Assembly: GCA_021151835.1 (NCBI GenBank)
Contig: JAGKWO010000096.1
Location: 1 to 5,618, forward strand
Direction of reading: 5' to 3'
Length of the DNA stretch: 5,618 nucleotides
From: Gammaproteobacteria bacterium
GTDB lineage: Bacteria; Pseudomonadota; Gammaproteobacteria; Pseudomonadales; Cellvibrionaceae
The notes beneath the pieces are model-generated. The model worked only from the letters and a program-made list of their open reading frames with translations, did no database searches and was not told where the DNA came from. The translations under genes were made by a program, and so were the position numbers. Numbering within the stretch: the first letter of the stretch is position 1; the number at the start of each line of letters is the position of its first letter. Of this stretch, positions 1 to 5,618 are shown in pieces.

Positions 1-44
1 GGGGAGGGGCTTCTCCACTGGATGATTTTTTCCTGGAAGGAAAA

Positions 45-446
45 TTAGGTGAGGGTTTGATACTTCAGCATTTTATTCCCGCGCTTACACAACTGAATCG
101 CCAATCCCCAAGGGTCGCGCATCATCACCAAATGTGATCCATCGTTAATATGTACCTCCTCAGCAAAACTGGCGCCAACGGATTCCAGTTCTACGCGCTT
201 TTGCTCCGGGTTTTCGCACACAAAAGCCAAGTGCAATAACAATGGATTCATGTTTTGGTAAGCGGGAACCTCATCTGGTGGGTTGTTGTAAATTTCAATC
301 ATCACATCACCGGAATCATCCGCCAGAAAATGGGTGTTAGCCCCGCCTTCCTGTTTGCGTACAATTTGCAAACCCATATAGGCAACATACCATTCCGCCA
401 TCGCGACAGGGTCAGCAACATTTACTGCAAAATGTTCAATTTTCAT
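45..446 (-). CDS. VOC family protein (glyoxalase/bleomycin resistance/dioxygenase fold)
   Basis: A 133-residue protein, the usual size of a single-chain VOC protein made of two beta-alpha-beta-beta-beta modules. The N-terminus (residues 1-10, KIEHFAVNV) is the typical first strand carrying the first metal ligand, His5. The second expected ligand is Glu51 (VMIEIY). The second module starts near residue 68 with His72 (LLHLAF). The C-terminal strand has the family signature DPWG (111-114) followed by Gln118 where many members have Glu. The likely metal set is therefore H5/E51/H72/Q118. Substrate cannot be read from the sequence; family members include lactoylglutathione lyases, epimerases, dioxygenases and resistance proteins. 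The ATG at 446 has only a weak upstream GAG about 12 bases away as ribosome binding site. It lies just downstream of the pnt terminator, so its expression may depend on readthrough. The protein has no signal peptide and is probably cytoplasmic. The fold call is firm; the function is open. Confidence 0.88.
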   Translation of the reverse strand: MKIEHFAVNVADPVAMAEWYVAYMGLQIVRKQEGGANTHFLADDSGDVMIEIYNNPPDEVPAYQNMNPLLLHLAFVCENPEQKRVELESVGASFAEEVHINDGSHLVMMRDPWGLAIQLCKRGNKMLKYQTLT

Positions 447-460
447 AAACGTTAAACTCG

Positions 461-491
461 AAAAAATGAGTGCCCTCGCTGAGCGGCACTC
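461..491 (-). terminator. Intrinsic terminator of the pnt operon
   Basis: Read on the minus strand, GAGTGCC (from 491) pairs with GGCACTC (ending at 468). An inner CTC/GAG pair, one bulged base (484) and a 3-base loop complete the hairpin. It is followed by A and then six T (466-461). This is a textbook intrinsic terminator about 45 bases after the pntB stop. It acts only in the minus direction, as the plus-strand side has no T-run. It ends 14 bases before the VOC start codon. Confidence 0.85.
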
Positions 492-535
492 CAGGGGGCT
501 CCATTACTCACACAACAAACCCGGTACAAAAACAG

Positions 536-1939
536 TTATGAAATATTTTTTACAATAGACTCAACCATTTTCTTCGCATCGCCAAATAACATCATGGTGT
601 TATCGCGATGGAATAATTCGTTCTCTACACCGGAATAGCCTGATGCCATTGAACGCTTCACAAACAATACCGTGCGTGCTTTTTCCACTTCCAGGATTGG
701 CATGCCGAAAATCGGGCTTTGCGGATTGGTTTTGGCGGCGGGATTGGTTACGTCATTTGCACCAATCACAAAGGCAACATCAGCGGTTTGGAATTCGTTG
801 TTAATATCGTCGAGTTCAAATACTTCGTCGTAAGGTACATTGGCTTCAGCGAGCAGCACATTCATATGCCCGGGCATGCGGCCCGCAACCGGATGAATTG
901 CGTAACTGACTTTTACACCCGCTCGTTTTAACTCATCGGCCATTTCACGCAAGGCATGTTGTGCTTGTGCTACTGCCATACCGTAACCGGGAACGATAAT
1001 CACTGAGCCGGCATTTTTCATAATAAAGGCGGCATCTTCCGCGCTACCTTGTTTCACCGGTTTATCGTCACTACCTGCGGCGGTAACTGCCGTTGCATCC
1101 GCACCGAAACCGCCAAGAATCACATTGAAAAATGAGCGATTCATGCCTTTGCACATAATATAGGAAAGAATTGCACCCGACGAGCCGACTAGTGCACCAG
1201 TAACGATCAGCGCATTATTGTGTAAGGTAAATCCGATACCGGCAGCGGCCCACCCTGAATAAGAATTGAGCATGGAAACTACTACCGGCATATCCGCACC
1301 GCCGATAGGAATAATCAGCAGCACACCAATTAAAAATGCGAGTGCGGTCATGCTCCAGAAAATCCACGGCGATTGGTCAATACAGAAATACACAATCAAA
1401 CCGATAATCAGTAAACCAATTAGTGCATTCAAAAAATGTTGGCCACCGAACACAATTGGCTTCCCGGAAACCAACCCCTGCAATTTGGTAAACGCAATCA
1501 CGGAGCCGGAAAAGGTAATTGCGCCAATCACCACACCCAATCCCATTTCAATACGGCTGGCGATAAAAATTTCACCTGCTGCATTGGCAATACCAAAACC
1601 AAGCGGATTACTAAATGCAGCACCGGCAACTAAAACGGCAGCCATGCCTACCAAACTATGAAATGCGGCCACCAATTGTGGCATTGCGGTCATAGCAATT
1701 TTGCGTGCGATAAAAATACCGATCACCGCGCCAATGGCCAATGCGGAAAAAATCCAGCCATAAGAAGTAATTTCCGGGCTCAACATCGTAGTAATAATCG
1801 CAATAGCCATACCGATCATTCCCAGGGTGTTACCACGACGGGATGATTCCGGTGATGACAAGCCGCGCAACGCGAGAATAAATAAAACGGCCGAGACCAA
1901 ATAGGCAAATGAGGTCAAATTAACGTGGAGGCTAGTCAT
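536..1939 (-). CDS. pntB: NAD(P)+ transhydrogenase subunit beta (membrane and NADP(H)-binding domains)
   Basis: A 467-residue beta subunit, close in length to E. coli PntB, of the inner-membrane proton-translocating transhydrogenase (NADH + NADP+ to NAD+ + NADPH, driven by proton entry). Residues 1 to about 265 are strongly hydrophobic, forming the membrane domain dII. They include the AAFHSLVG segment with His94, equivalent to the proton-channel His91 of E. coli, and the conserved GGADMP (Asp216) and MLNSYSGW (Asn225) segment. After a hinge at about 265-300, the soluble NADP(H) domain dIII carries GYGMAVAQAQ (318-327), RMPGHMNVLL (354-363), GANDVTNPAA (393-402) and KRSMASGYSGVEN (428-440). 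All these match the family closely. The ATG at 1939 is preceded by GGGAGG with a 9-base spacing, inside the end of pntAB. The gap to pntAB is 2 bases, which suggests coupled translation. The gene is last in the operon and a strong terminator follows. It looks intact. Confidence 0.98.
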   Translation of the reverse strand: MTSLHVNLTSFAYLVSAVLFILALRGLSSPESSRRGNTLGMIGMAIAIITTMLSPEITSYGWIFSALAIGAVIGIFIARKIAMTAMPQLVAAFHSLVGMAAVLVAGAAFSNPLGFGIANAAGEIFIASRIEMGLGVVIGAITFSGSVIAFTKLQGLVSGKPIVFGGQHFLNALIGLLIIGLIVYFCIDQSPWIFWSMTALAFLIGVLLIIPIGGADMPVVVSMLNSYSGWAAAGIGFTLHNNALIVTGALVGSSGAILSYIMCKGMNRSFFNVILGGFGADATAVTAAGSDDKPVKQGSAEDAAFIMKNAGSVIIVPGYGMAVAQAQHALREMADELKRAGVKVSYAIHPVAGRMPGHMNVLLAEANVPYDEVFELDDINNEFQTADVAFVIGANDVTNPAAKTNPQSPIFGMPILEVEKARTVLFVKRSMASGYSGVENELFHRDNTMMLFGDAKKMVESIVKNIS

Positions 1940-1941
1940 GA

Positions 1942-2241
1942 TTATTTGCCTCCCGCTTTATCTTTCTTTTTATACATGGCGAGCATGCGTTGTGTGACGG
2001 TGAAGCCGCCAAAAATATTAATCGCTGCCAACACCATGGCAACAAAGCCCAGTACCTTGGACAAACTCATGCCTTCAGGGCCGACCGCAATTAATGCCCC
2101 GACAATAATTACGCTGGAAATGGCGTTAGTCACGGCCATCAGCGGCGTGTGCAGTGCCGGTGTTACACTCCAGACTACGTAGTAGCCCACAAATATTGCG
2201 AGCACAAAAATAGATAACTGCGAAACAAAACCGGTTTCCAT
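1942..2241 (-). CDS. pntAB: NAD(P)+ transhydrogenase subunit alpha part 2 (small membrane subunit)
   Basis: A 99-residue protein matching the membrane C-terminal part of E. coli PntA. In this organism it is a separate polypeptide, as in Rhodospirillum rubrum. Three hydrophobic helices are visible at about residues 8-28, 34-54 and 60-81, corresponding to TM2-TM4 of the complex. The segments VTPALHTPLMAVTNAISS (about 27-44) and FVAMVLAAINIFGGFTVTQRMLAMY (about 66-90) are the conserved hallmarks. The C-terminus is short and lysine-rich, so it probably faces the cytoplasm. It forms the proton-translocating dII domain together with PntB. The ATG at 2241 lies 12 bases after the pntAA stop, and an AGGGG ribosome binding site overlaps that stop codon, so pntAA and pntAB are probably translationally coupled. 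Confidence 0.96.
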   Translation of the reverse strand: METGFVSQLSIFVLAIFVGYYVVWSVTPALHTPLMAVTNAISSVIIVGALIAVGPEGMSLSKVLGFVAMVLAAINIFGGFTVTQRMLAMYKKKDKAGGK

Positions 2242-2253
2242 AATGAATTCCCC

Positions 2254-3411
2254 TTACGCCGCGCTGGCAGGTTTGAAGTTGGGGTGAACAATCTCGCCGT
2301 CGCGCGTAAGCACGGTCGCCGCAATAATGTCATCTTGCCAATTCACAGCGAGCTGTTTATCGGCATTCACCATGGGGGTAATAAAATTCAATAAATTTTT
2401 GGCATAAAGTGCGCTGGCATCTGCTGACAAGCGGCTCGGAATATTTAATAAACCGATGATGCTTACGCCATTTATTTCTACAATTTCCCCCGGTTTTGTG
2501 AGCGTGCAATTGCCGCCTTGCTCTGCAGCAAGATCGACAATCACTGAGCCGGGGCGCATGGAATACACCATCTCATCATTAATGAGCGTGGGAGCTTTGC
2601 GTCCGGGAATTAGTGCGGTGCAAATGGCGATATCCTGCTTCTTGAGCGTCTCGGCAACCAATTCAGCCTGGCGGCGTTTGTAATCATCGCTCATTTCTTT
2701 GGCGTAACCGCCAGCGGTTTCAGCGTTTTTAACTTCCTCGCTTTCCACCATTACAAATTTTCCGCCGAGGCTTTCCACTTGTTCTTTGGATGCCGCGCGC
2801 ACATCGGTTGCAGAAACAATTGCGCCTAAACGCCGCGCAGTAGCAATCGCTTGTAAACCGGCGACACCTGCACCCAGAACCATTACGCGCGCGGGGGCAA
2901 TAGTACCGGCCGCTGTCATCATCATCGGCATAGCGCGATCATAAATATTGACTGCTTCCAATACTGCACGATAACCCGCGAGGTTCGATTGCGAGCTCAA
3001 CACATCCATGGATTGCGCGCGCGTGATACGCGGTACAAATTCCAGGGTAATAGCGGTAATACCTGCTTGCGCATATTGTGTCAGCGCGGAAGGGTCGGCA
3101 TAAGGTGAAAGCATGGCGATTAATAATGCCCCGCGTTTTATTAACGCGAGTTCATTAATTTCACCTTCGCTTGCCAGTAATGGCCGTTGTACTTTTAGCA
3201 CTATGTCGGCGTCGCGCAATAATGCCGCGCTATCGCTTTCAATAGTTGCACCGGCATGTTGGTAATCGCTATCGGGGATGCGGCTGGATTCACCCGCGCC
3301 TTTTTCAATCGCAACCGAAAAACCCAGCGCGATAAGTTTTTTAACGGTGTCAGGTGTGGCGGCAACACGGCGCTCGTGCGCCCGCCGCTCTTTGGTGATG
3401 GCTATTTTCAT
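2254..3411 (-). CDS. pntAA: NAD(P)+ transhydrogenase subunit alpha part 1 (NAD(H)-binding domain)
   Basis: The soluble NAD(H)-binding domain dI of proton-translocating transhydrogenase, on the cytoplasmic face of the membrane complex with PntAB and PntB. With the ATG at 3411 it has 385 residues, nearly the 384 of R. rubrum PntAA. The start KIAITKERRAHERRVAATP is the usual N-terminus of this alanine dehydrogenase/PNT family. Visible features are the Arg128-Gln133-Asp136 loop that contacts NADP(H) across the domain interface, the dinucleotide-binding GAGVAGLQA at 180-188, TDVR at 202-205, the mobile-loop Tyr236 in GGYAKEM, and PGRKAP at 269-274. The frame stays open to a GTG at 3456, which would add 15 residues (MTSYCPKFATERTTT) that have no place in the family. 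The ATG is preceded by AGAGAG at a workable, slightly long distance, so I prefer it. It is the first gene of the pnt operon. Confidence 0.96.
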   Translation of the reverse strand: MKIAITKERRAHERRVAATPDTVKKLIALGFSVAIEKGAGESSRIPDSDYQHAGATIESDSAALLRDADIVLKVQRPLLASEGEINELALIKRGALLIAMLSPYADPSALTQYAQAGITAITLEFVPRITRAQSMDVLSSQSNLAGYRAVLEAVNIYDRAMPMMMTAAGTIAPARVMVLGAGVAGLQAIATARRLGAIVSATDVRAASKEQVESLGGKFVMVESEEVKNAETAGGYAKEMSDDYKRRQAELVAETLKKQDIAICTALIPGRKAPTLINDEMVYSMRPGSVIVDLAAEQGGNCTLTKPGEIVEINGVSIIGLLNIPSRLSADASALYAKNLLNFITPMVNADKQLAVNWQDDIIAATVLTRDGEIVHPNFKPASAA

Positions 3412-3451
3412 TGTGGTCGTTCTCTCTGTGGCAAATTTTGGGCAATAGGAA

Positions 3452-3479
3452 GTCACATCAATGTCATTATTAATGTGAC
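3452..3479. promoter_or_regulatory. Inverted repeat upstream of pntAA, possible operator
   Basis: GTCACAT (3452-3458) and ATGTGAC (3473-3479) are a perfect 7-bp inverted repeat with a 14-base spacer, 41-68 bases before the pntAA ATG. A third related half, ATGTCAT, sits at 3461-3467 in the spacer. The halves resemble TGTGA/TCACA of CRP-family sites, but the orientation is inside-out (TCACA first, TGTGA second), so this is not a standard CRP site. An AATAAT on the minus strand (3471-3466) could be a -10 box, but the -35 at 17 bases (ACGGCA) is poor. The repeat is real; its regulatory role is inferred. Confidence 0.35.
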
Positions 3480-3583
3480 CGATGGAACTGCCGTAATTTG
3501 CTTTCTAGTTAATCCAGCTTTTTGCCGGTTATCGTTGTATAAAATTTTTTAATTGAGCGTAGTGCGAATAAAATTCTAACTTG

Positions 3584-3620
3584 AAAAATGCACCCGTTTT
3601 CCTCGTTAAAACGGGGATGC
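3584..3620 (-). terminator. Probable intrinsic terminator of uxaA
   Basis: On the minus strand GCA (3620-3618), a 2-base bulge, then CCCGTTTT (3615-3608) pair with AAAACGGG (3600-3593) and TGC (3592-3590) around a 7-base loop. A and five T follow (3589-3584). The stem is A/T-rich near the loop and the T-run is short, so efficiency is uncertain. The position, about 100 bases after the uxaA stop and before the pnt genes, fits separation of the two transcripts. Confidence 0.55.
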
Positions 3621-3627
3621 GTAGCCC

Positions 3628-3686
3628 AGGGGAATTAACGCCCTTCAAATCCCCTAGCCCTTTTTAAAAAAGGGGAGTTAACAGCC
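3628..3686. repeat. Short direct repeat and palindrome cluster downstream of uxaA
   Basis: AGGGGA(A/G)TTAAC occurs at 3628-3639 and again at 3671-3682, in both cases followed within 1-2 bases by GCC. Between the copies lie TCCCCT (3650-3655), complementary to the first six bases of either copy, and the near-palindrome CCCTTTTT-AAAAAAGGGG (3658-3675). The stretch can therefore fold in more than one way. The C-run/G-run layout with an A/T centre resembles dispersed intergenic repeats seen in many bacteria, but copy number cannot be judged from one window. Confidence 0.5.
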
Positions 3687-3718
3687 AGGGCGTACCTTGC
3701 TTGGAACAGGTGTAAGTG

Positions 3719-5239
3719 TTAAACCACCGCGCCAATCTTCCATGGGATAAATTCATTATCGCCGTAACCAAGCAATTCACTTTTGGTTTTTTTCCCGGAA
3801 GCAACTGCAAGAATTTCTTCAAAAATTTCCTGGCCGTTTTGCTCCAGCGTCACTTCACCATCCAGTACTTTGCCGCAATTCAAATCCATGTCCTCATTCA
3901 TATGGGCAAAGATTTTACTGTTAGTGGCAAGTTTGATACTCGGTGCCGGTTTGCAACCAAATGCAGAACCGCGGCCGGTAGTGAAGCATAAAATCTGTGC
4001 GCCCGCTGCGACCTGGCCCGTGGCGGATACGGGGTCATAACCGGGGCTGTCCATGAATACAAAACCTTTGGTAGTAATGTCTTCGCCGTATAAAAATACA
4101 TCGGTCAAATTGGTTGAGCCGCTTTTGGCTTGTGCACCAAGGGATTTCTCAATAATTGTTGTTAATCCACCGGCTTTATTGCCGGGTGACGGATTATTAT
4201 TTAATTCAAAATCATTGCGCGCTGTGTAATCTTCCCACCAGCTGATGCGATCCAATAATTTTTGTGCGATTAGCGGATTTTCCGCGCGCCGCGTCAGCAA
4301 ATGTTCCGCCCCAAAAATTTCCGGGGTCTCGGATAAAATTACCGTACCACCATGGCGTACTAAAATATCGCCCGCAATTCCCAATGCAGGATTTGCGGTA
4401 ACACCGGAAAGCGCGTCGGAACCGCCGCATTGCAAGCCGATAATTAATTCGCTTGCAGGAATTGTTTCACGCTCGAATTTATTGACCAGTGGCAACATCG
4501 CGCGCAAGGTTTCAATGCCTTTTTCAATGGCGATGCGTGTGCCGCCCACATCCTGAATCGTGTACGCGGTAAATGTTTTGGAATCGGCAAGGCCACATTC
4601 CTCCATCACGCGCTGGATTTGCATGGTTTCGCAACCCAGGCCCACCATCATCACTCCGCCAAAATTCGGGTGGCGTGCATAGCCATTAAAGGTGCGACGC
4701 AAGGTTTCATAACCTTCACCATCGGAACGCATCCCGCAACCGGAATCGTGGGTCATGGCCACTACGCCATCAATATTCGGATATTTTTCCAGCTCGCCAG
4801 AGAAGGTGAAATGTTGGGCAATCGCTTTCGCAACAGTCGCCGAGCAATTCACGGTGGTGATGATACCCACAAAATTGCGCGTGCCCGCTTTGCCATTCGG
4901 GCGCTTGTAACCCTGGAAGGTGGCGCGTTTTTCGATAGGAACATAATCGGTAGGTTTGCTTTCTTCACAAAAGCCGTAATCTTTTTCCAGTTGGCCCATG
5001 ATGCAATTGTGCACATGCACATGCTCTCCGGCCGGAATATCCTGGCTGGCGAAACCGATGGTTTGGCCATATTTCAAAATCGCTTCGCCCTTGGCAATCG
5101 GACGCACGGCAAACTTGTGCAAGGCAGGAATATCGCGCAGGAGGGTTACATCTTTTTCCGCATACAGAACCCCGGCTGGCAAGGCAACTTTACAAATACC
5201 GACGTTATCTCTGTCATGCAAAACAATAATACTGCTCAC
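3719..5239 (-). CDS. uxaA: Altronate dehydratase (UxaA family)
   Basis: A 506-residue protein, near the length of E. coli UxaA (495). The expected reaction is D-altronate to 2-keto-3-deoxy-D-gluconate plus water, in cytoplasmic galacturonate (pectin) catabolism. An N-terminal SAF-type domain spans about 7-83, with HDRDNVG (8-14) and GEHVHVHNC (71-79). A linker leads to the UxaA core starting at FQGYKRPNGKAGTRN (108-122). Conserved core segments are VNCSATV (130-136), HDSGCGM (164-170), GLGCE (200-204), LQCGGSDALSGVTANPALG (269-287), NPSPGNKAGGLTT (349-361) and TGRGSAFGCKPAPSIKLATNS (421-441). The cysteines 132, 168, 203 and 271 in these motifs may serve metal or active-site roles; this is inferred. 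The family also includes galactarate dehydratase, but the C-terminal motif set looks closer to altronate enzymes. The start is GTG at 5239, with AGAGAG about 8 bases upstream; an in-frame TAA at about 5267 prevents extension. The gene is probably monocistronic, and no uxaB, uxaC or kdgK lies in the window. Confidence 0.85.
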   Translation of the reverse strand: MSSIIVLHDRDNVGICKVALPAGVLYAEKDVTLLRDIPALHKFAVRPIAKGEAILKYGQTIGFASQDIPAGEHVHVHNCIMGQLEKDYGFCEESKPTDYVPIEKRATFQGYKRPNGKAGTRNFVGIITTVNCSATVAKAIAQHFTFSGELEKYPNIDGVVAMTHDSGCGMRSDGEGYETLRRTFNGYARHPNFGGVMMVGLGCETMQIQRVMEECGLADSKTFTAYTIQDVGGTRIAIEKGIETLRAMLPLVNKFERETIPASELIIGLQCGGSDALSGVTANPALGIAGDILVRHGGTVILSETPEIFGAEHLLTRRAENPLIAQKLLDRISWWEDYTARNDFELNNNPSPGNKAGGLTTIIEKSLGAQAKSGSTNLTDVFLYGEDITTKGFVFMDSPGYDPVSATGQVAAGAQILCFTTGRGSAFGCKPAPSIKLATNSKIFAHMNEDMDLNCGKVLDGEVTLEQNGQEIFEEILAVASGKKTKSELLGYGDNEFIPWKIGAVV

Positions 5240-5432
5240 GCGTGTCTCTCTTTCGATGCTCTCGAATTAGGGAATCGAACCAACGAATCAAACCAATGAA
5301 TCAATGTAATGGACTACCGAAAAATTGCTGCCGCCATGATCAGTTCAAGTGTAGCCCGCAAGAAAATTCTCACCGTTATTCCTTCAACCCTCAGTGCACT
5401 TTGACGCATTTAGCCGCACCGATAATCTGACC
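5240..5432. other. uxaA upstream (leader/promoter) region
   Basis: About 190 non-coding bases between the upstream terminator and the uxaA GTG. In reading order it contains the palindrome AGTGCACT (5393-5400), the palindrome TGATCA (5337-5342), the 13-bp direct repeats and the AGAGAG ribosome binding site. An 8-base palindrome CACGCGTG (5237-5244) overlaps the GTG start codon. The uxaA promoter must lie here, but I find no hexamer pair good enough to name. I see no known riboswitch. Confidence 0.6.
5272..5310. repeat. 13-bp tandem direct repeat in the uxaA leader
   Basis: Three consecutive 13-base units: GAATCGAACCAAC (5272-5284), GAATCAAACCAAT (5285-5297) and a degraded GAATCAATGTAAT (5298-5310). 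The first two differ at two positions. On the uxaA strand they read as repeated TTGGTT plus GATTC, 33 bases upstream of the GTG start. A CCTAAT hexamer just downstream (5271-5266) is a possible but weak -10 box, which would put the repeats over the -35 region. The repeat is plain; function as a regulator-binding array is inferred. Confidence 0.6.
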
Positions 5433-5567
5433 TTAAAAAAAAGGCGCCTTGCGGCGCCTCAAAATCGGCAATGGTATTCGGTCAATACCGGGATCAAATC
5501 TACGCTCGAATTTCCAGCCCTGCAACAGCCCCAAAACCGCCAAAAATGCCAATGTAACCGTTTTCAT
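5433..5567 (-). CDS. Doubtful 44-residue hydrophobic small ORF ending in the terminator
   Basis: From ATG at 5567 the minus strand encodes MKTVTLAFLAVLGLLQGW, a short hydrophobic start like a signal anchor, followed by a basic tail (KFERRFDPGIDR, then LRRRKAPFF) and TAA at 5435-5433. The frame is closed upstream by a TAA at about 5586. No good ribosome binding site is visible. A TTGACT (5608-5603) has a TAAAGA only 14 bases on, a poor promoter spacing. The last eight or so codons are the terminator hairpin and T-run themselves, which argues against selection on the C-terminus. It could be a tiny membrane peptide, the remaining 5' end of a decayed membrane-anchored gene, or chance. I do not recognise a family. 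Confidence 0.25.
   Translation of the reverse strand: MKTVTLAFLAVLGLLQGWKFERRFDPGIDRIPLPILRRRKAPFF
5435..5459 (-). terminator. Intrinsic terminator upstream of uxaA
   Basis: A 7-bp GC-rich stem AGGCGCC/GGCGCCT with a 4-base loop (5442-5459). On the minus strand it is followed directly by a run of T reaching 5435; the plus-strand side has no T-run. It therefore ends a minus-strand transcript arriving from above 5460 and isolates uxaA, which must have its own promoter between about 5245 and 5430. A smaller hairpin, GGTATT/AATACC with a 5-base loop (5473-5489), lies just before it in reading order. Confidence 0.9.
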
Positions 5568-5618
5568 TTGGCGCAAAACAAATCTTTAGCCTGTTACATG
5601 AAAGTCAAACTATCATAT

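Larger units (their letters stand above)
3412..3718. other. Intergenic region between uxaA and the pnt operon
   Basis: A non-coding spacer of 307 bases. In minus-strand reading order it holds the uxaA 3' tail, a short repeat/palindrome cluster (3628-3686), a likely terminator hairpin (3584-3620), an AT-rich stretch (3535-3580) where a TAGAAT -10-like hexamer lacks a matching -35, the inverted repeat at 3452-3479, and the AGAGAG ribosome binding site for pntAA. I see no credible coding frame or RNA gene in it. The pnt promoter should lie between about 3440 and 3580, but I cannot fix it. Confidence 0.7.

Noticed and set aside
28..44. TTTTCC/GGAAAA hairpin just after the VOC stop, considered as a terminator
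   Set aside because: The stem is short and A/T-rich and neither strand has a T-run after it, so I cannot support it as a terminator.
1266..1661. 131-codon plus-strand open frame opposite pntB
   Set aside because: Antisense to the membrane domain of PntB; the proline/isoleucine/alanine-rich translation is the mirror of hydrophobic codons, with no start context or family motif.
3256..3552. 98-codon plus-strand frame across the pntAA 5' end and spacer
   Set aside because: More than half is antisense to pntAA and the rest crosses AT-rich spacer; no family resemblance.
3719..5239. Galactarate dehydratase (garD) as the identity of the large dehydratase
   Set aside because: Same superfamily and similar length, but the C-terminal segment TGRGSAFGCKPAPSIKLATN and the HVHNC motif look closer to altronate enzymes than to what I recall of GarD; kept only as an alternative.
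4619..5299. 226-codon plus-strand open frame opposite uxaA
   Set aside because: It lies antisense to a clearly conserved gene and its translation (histidine- and isoleucine-rich, no recognisable motif) looks like a codon-use shadow of uxaA.
5242..5430. 62-codon plus-strand frame in the uxaA leader
   Set aside because: It starts at a GTG next to the uxaA start, covers the 13-bp repeats, has no recognisable motif and no evident promoter or ribosome binding site.
5471..5557. 28-codon plus-strand frame near the right edge
   Set aside because: Very short, opposite the small minus-strand ORF and terminator flank, with no ribosome binding site.

Overview
The window is ordinary chromosomal DNA, probably from a gammaproteobacterium. 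Codon use is moderate in GC. The combination of a split proton-translocating transhydrogenase and an altronate (hexuronate pathway) dehydratase would suit a polysaccharide degrader of the Cellvibrio/Saccharophagus type. That placement is an impression from protein style, not a database result. Every convincing gene lies on the minus strand, so the window reads right to left.

From high to low coordinates: (1) 5433-5618 holds a doubtful 44-codon minus-strand reading frame that runs into a clear intrinsic terminator (about 5435-5459). (2) About 200 bases of leader follow, including a 13-bp direct repeat, ahead of uxaA (5239-3719), an altronate dehydratase with a GTG start. (3) The 307-base spacer 3412-3718 contains a hairpin that probably terminates uxaA, a short repeat/palindrome cluster, and an inverted repeat close to the next operon. 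(4) The three-gene pnt operon (pntAA, pntAB, pntB; 3411-536) encodes the membrane-bound NAD(P)+ transhydrogenase in its split-alpha form. Gaps of 12 and 2 bases and good ribosome binding sites inside the preceding genes indicate one transcript. (5) A strong bulged hairpin followed by T6 (461-491) ends the pnt transcript. (6) Only 14 bases after that T-run is the ATG of a small VOC (glyoxalase-fold) protein, 446-45.

Functionally, the pnt operon makes NADPH from NADH using the proton gradient. UxaA dehydrates D-altronate to 2-keto-3-deoxygluconate in galacturonate (pectin) breakdown. The two units are separated by a likely terminator and are probably transcribed separately, so any metabolic link is only by neighbourhood. 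I see no CRISPR array, mobile element, RNA gene or new multi-gene system. What deserves a second look is mostly regulatory: the repeat before uxaA, the inverted repeat before pntAA, the terminator placed directly before the VOC gene, and the small frame merging with a terminator.
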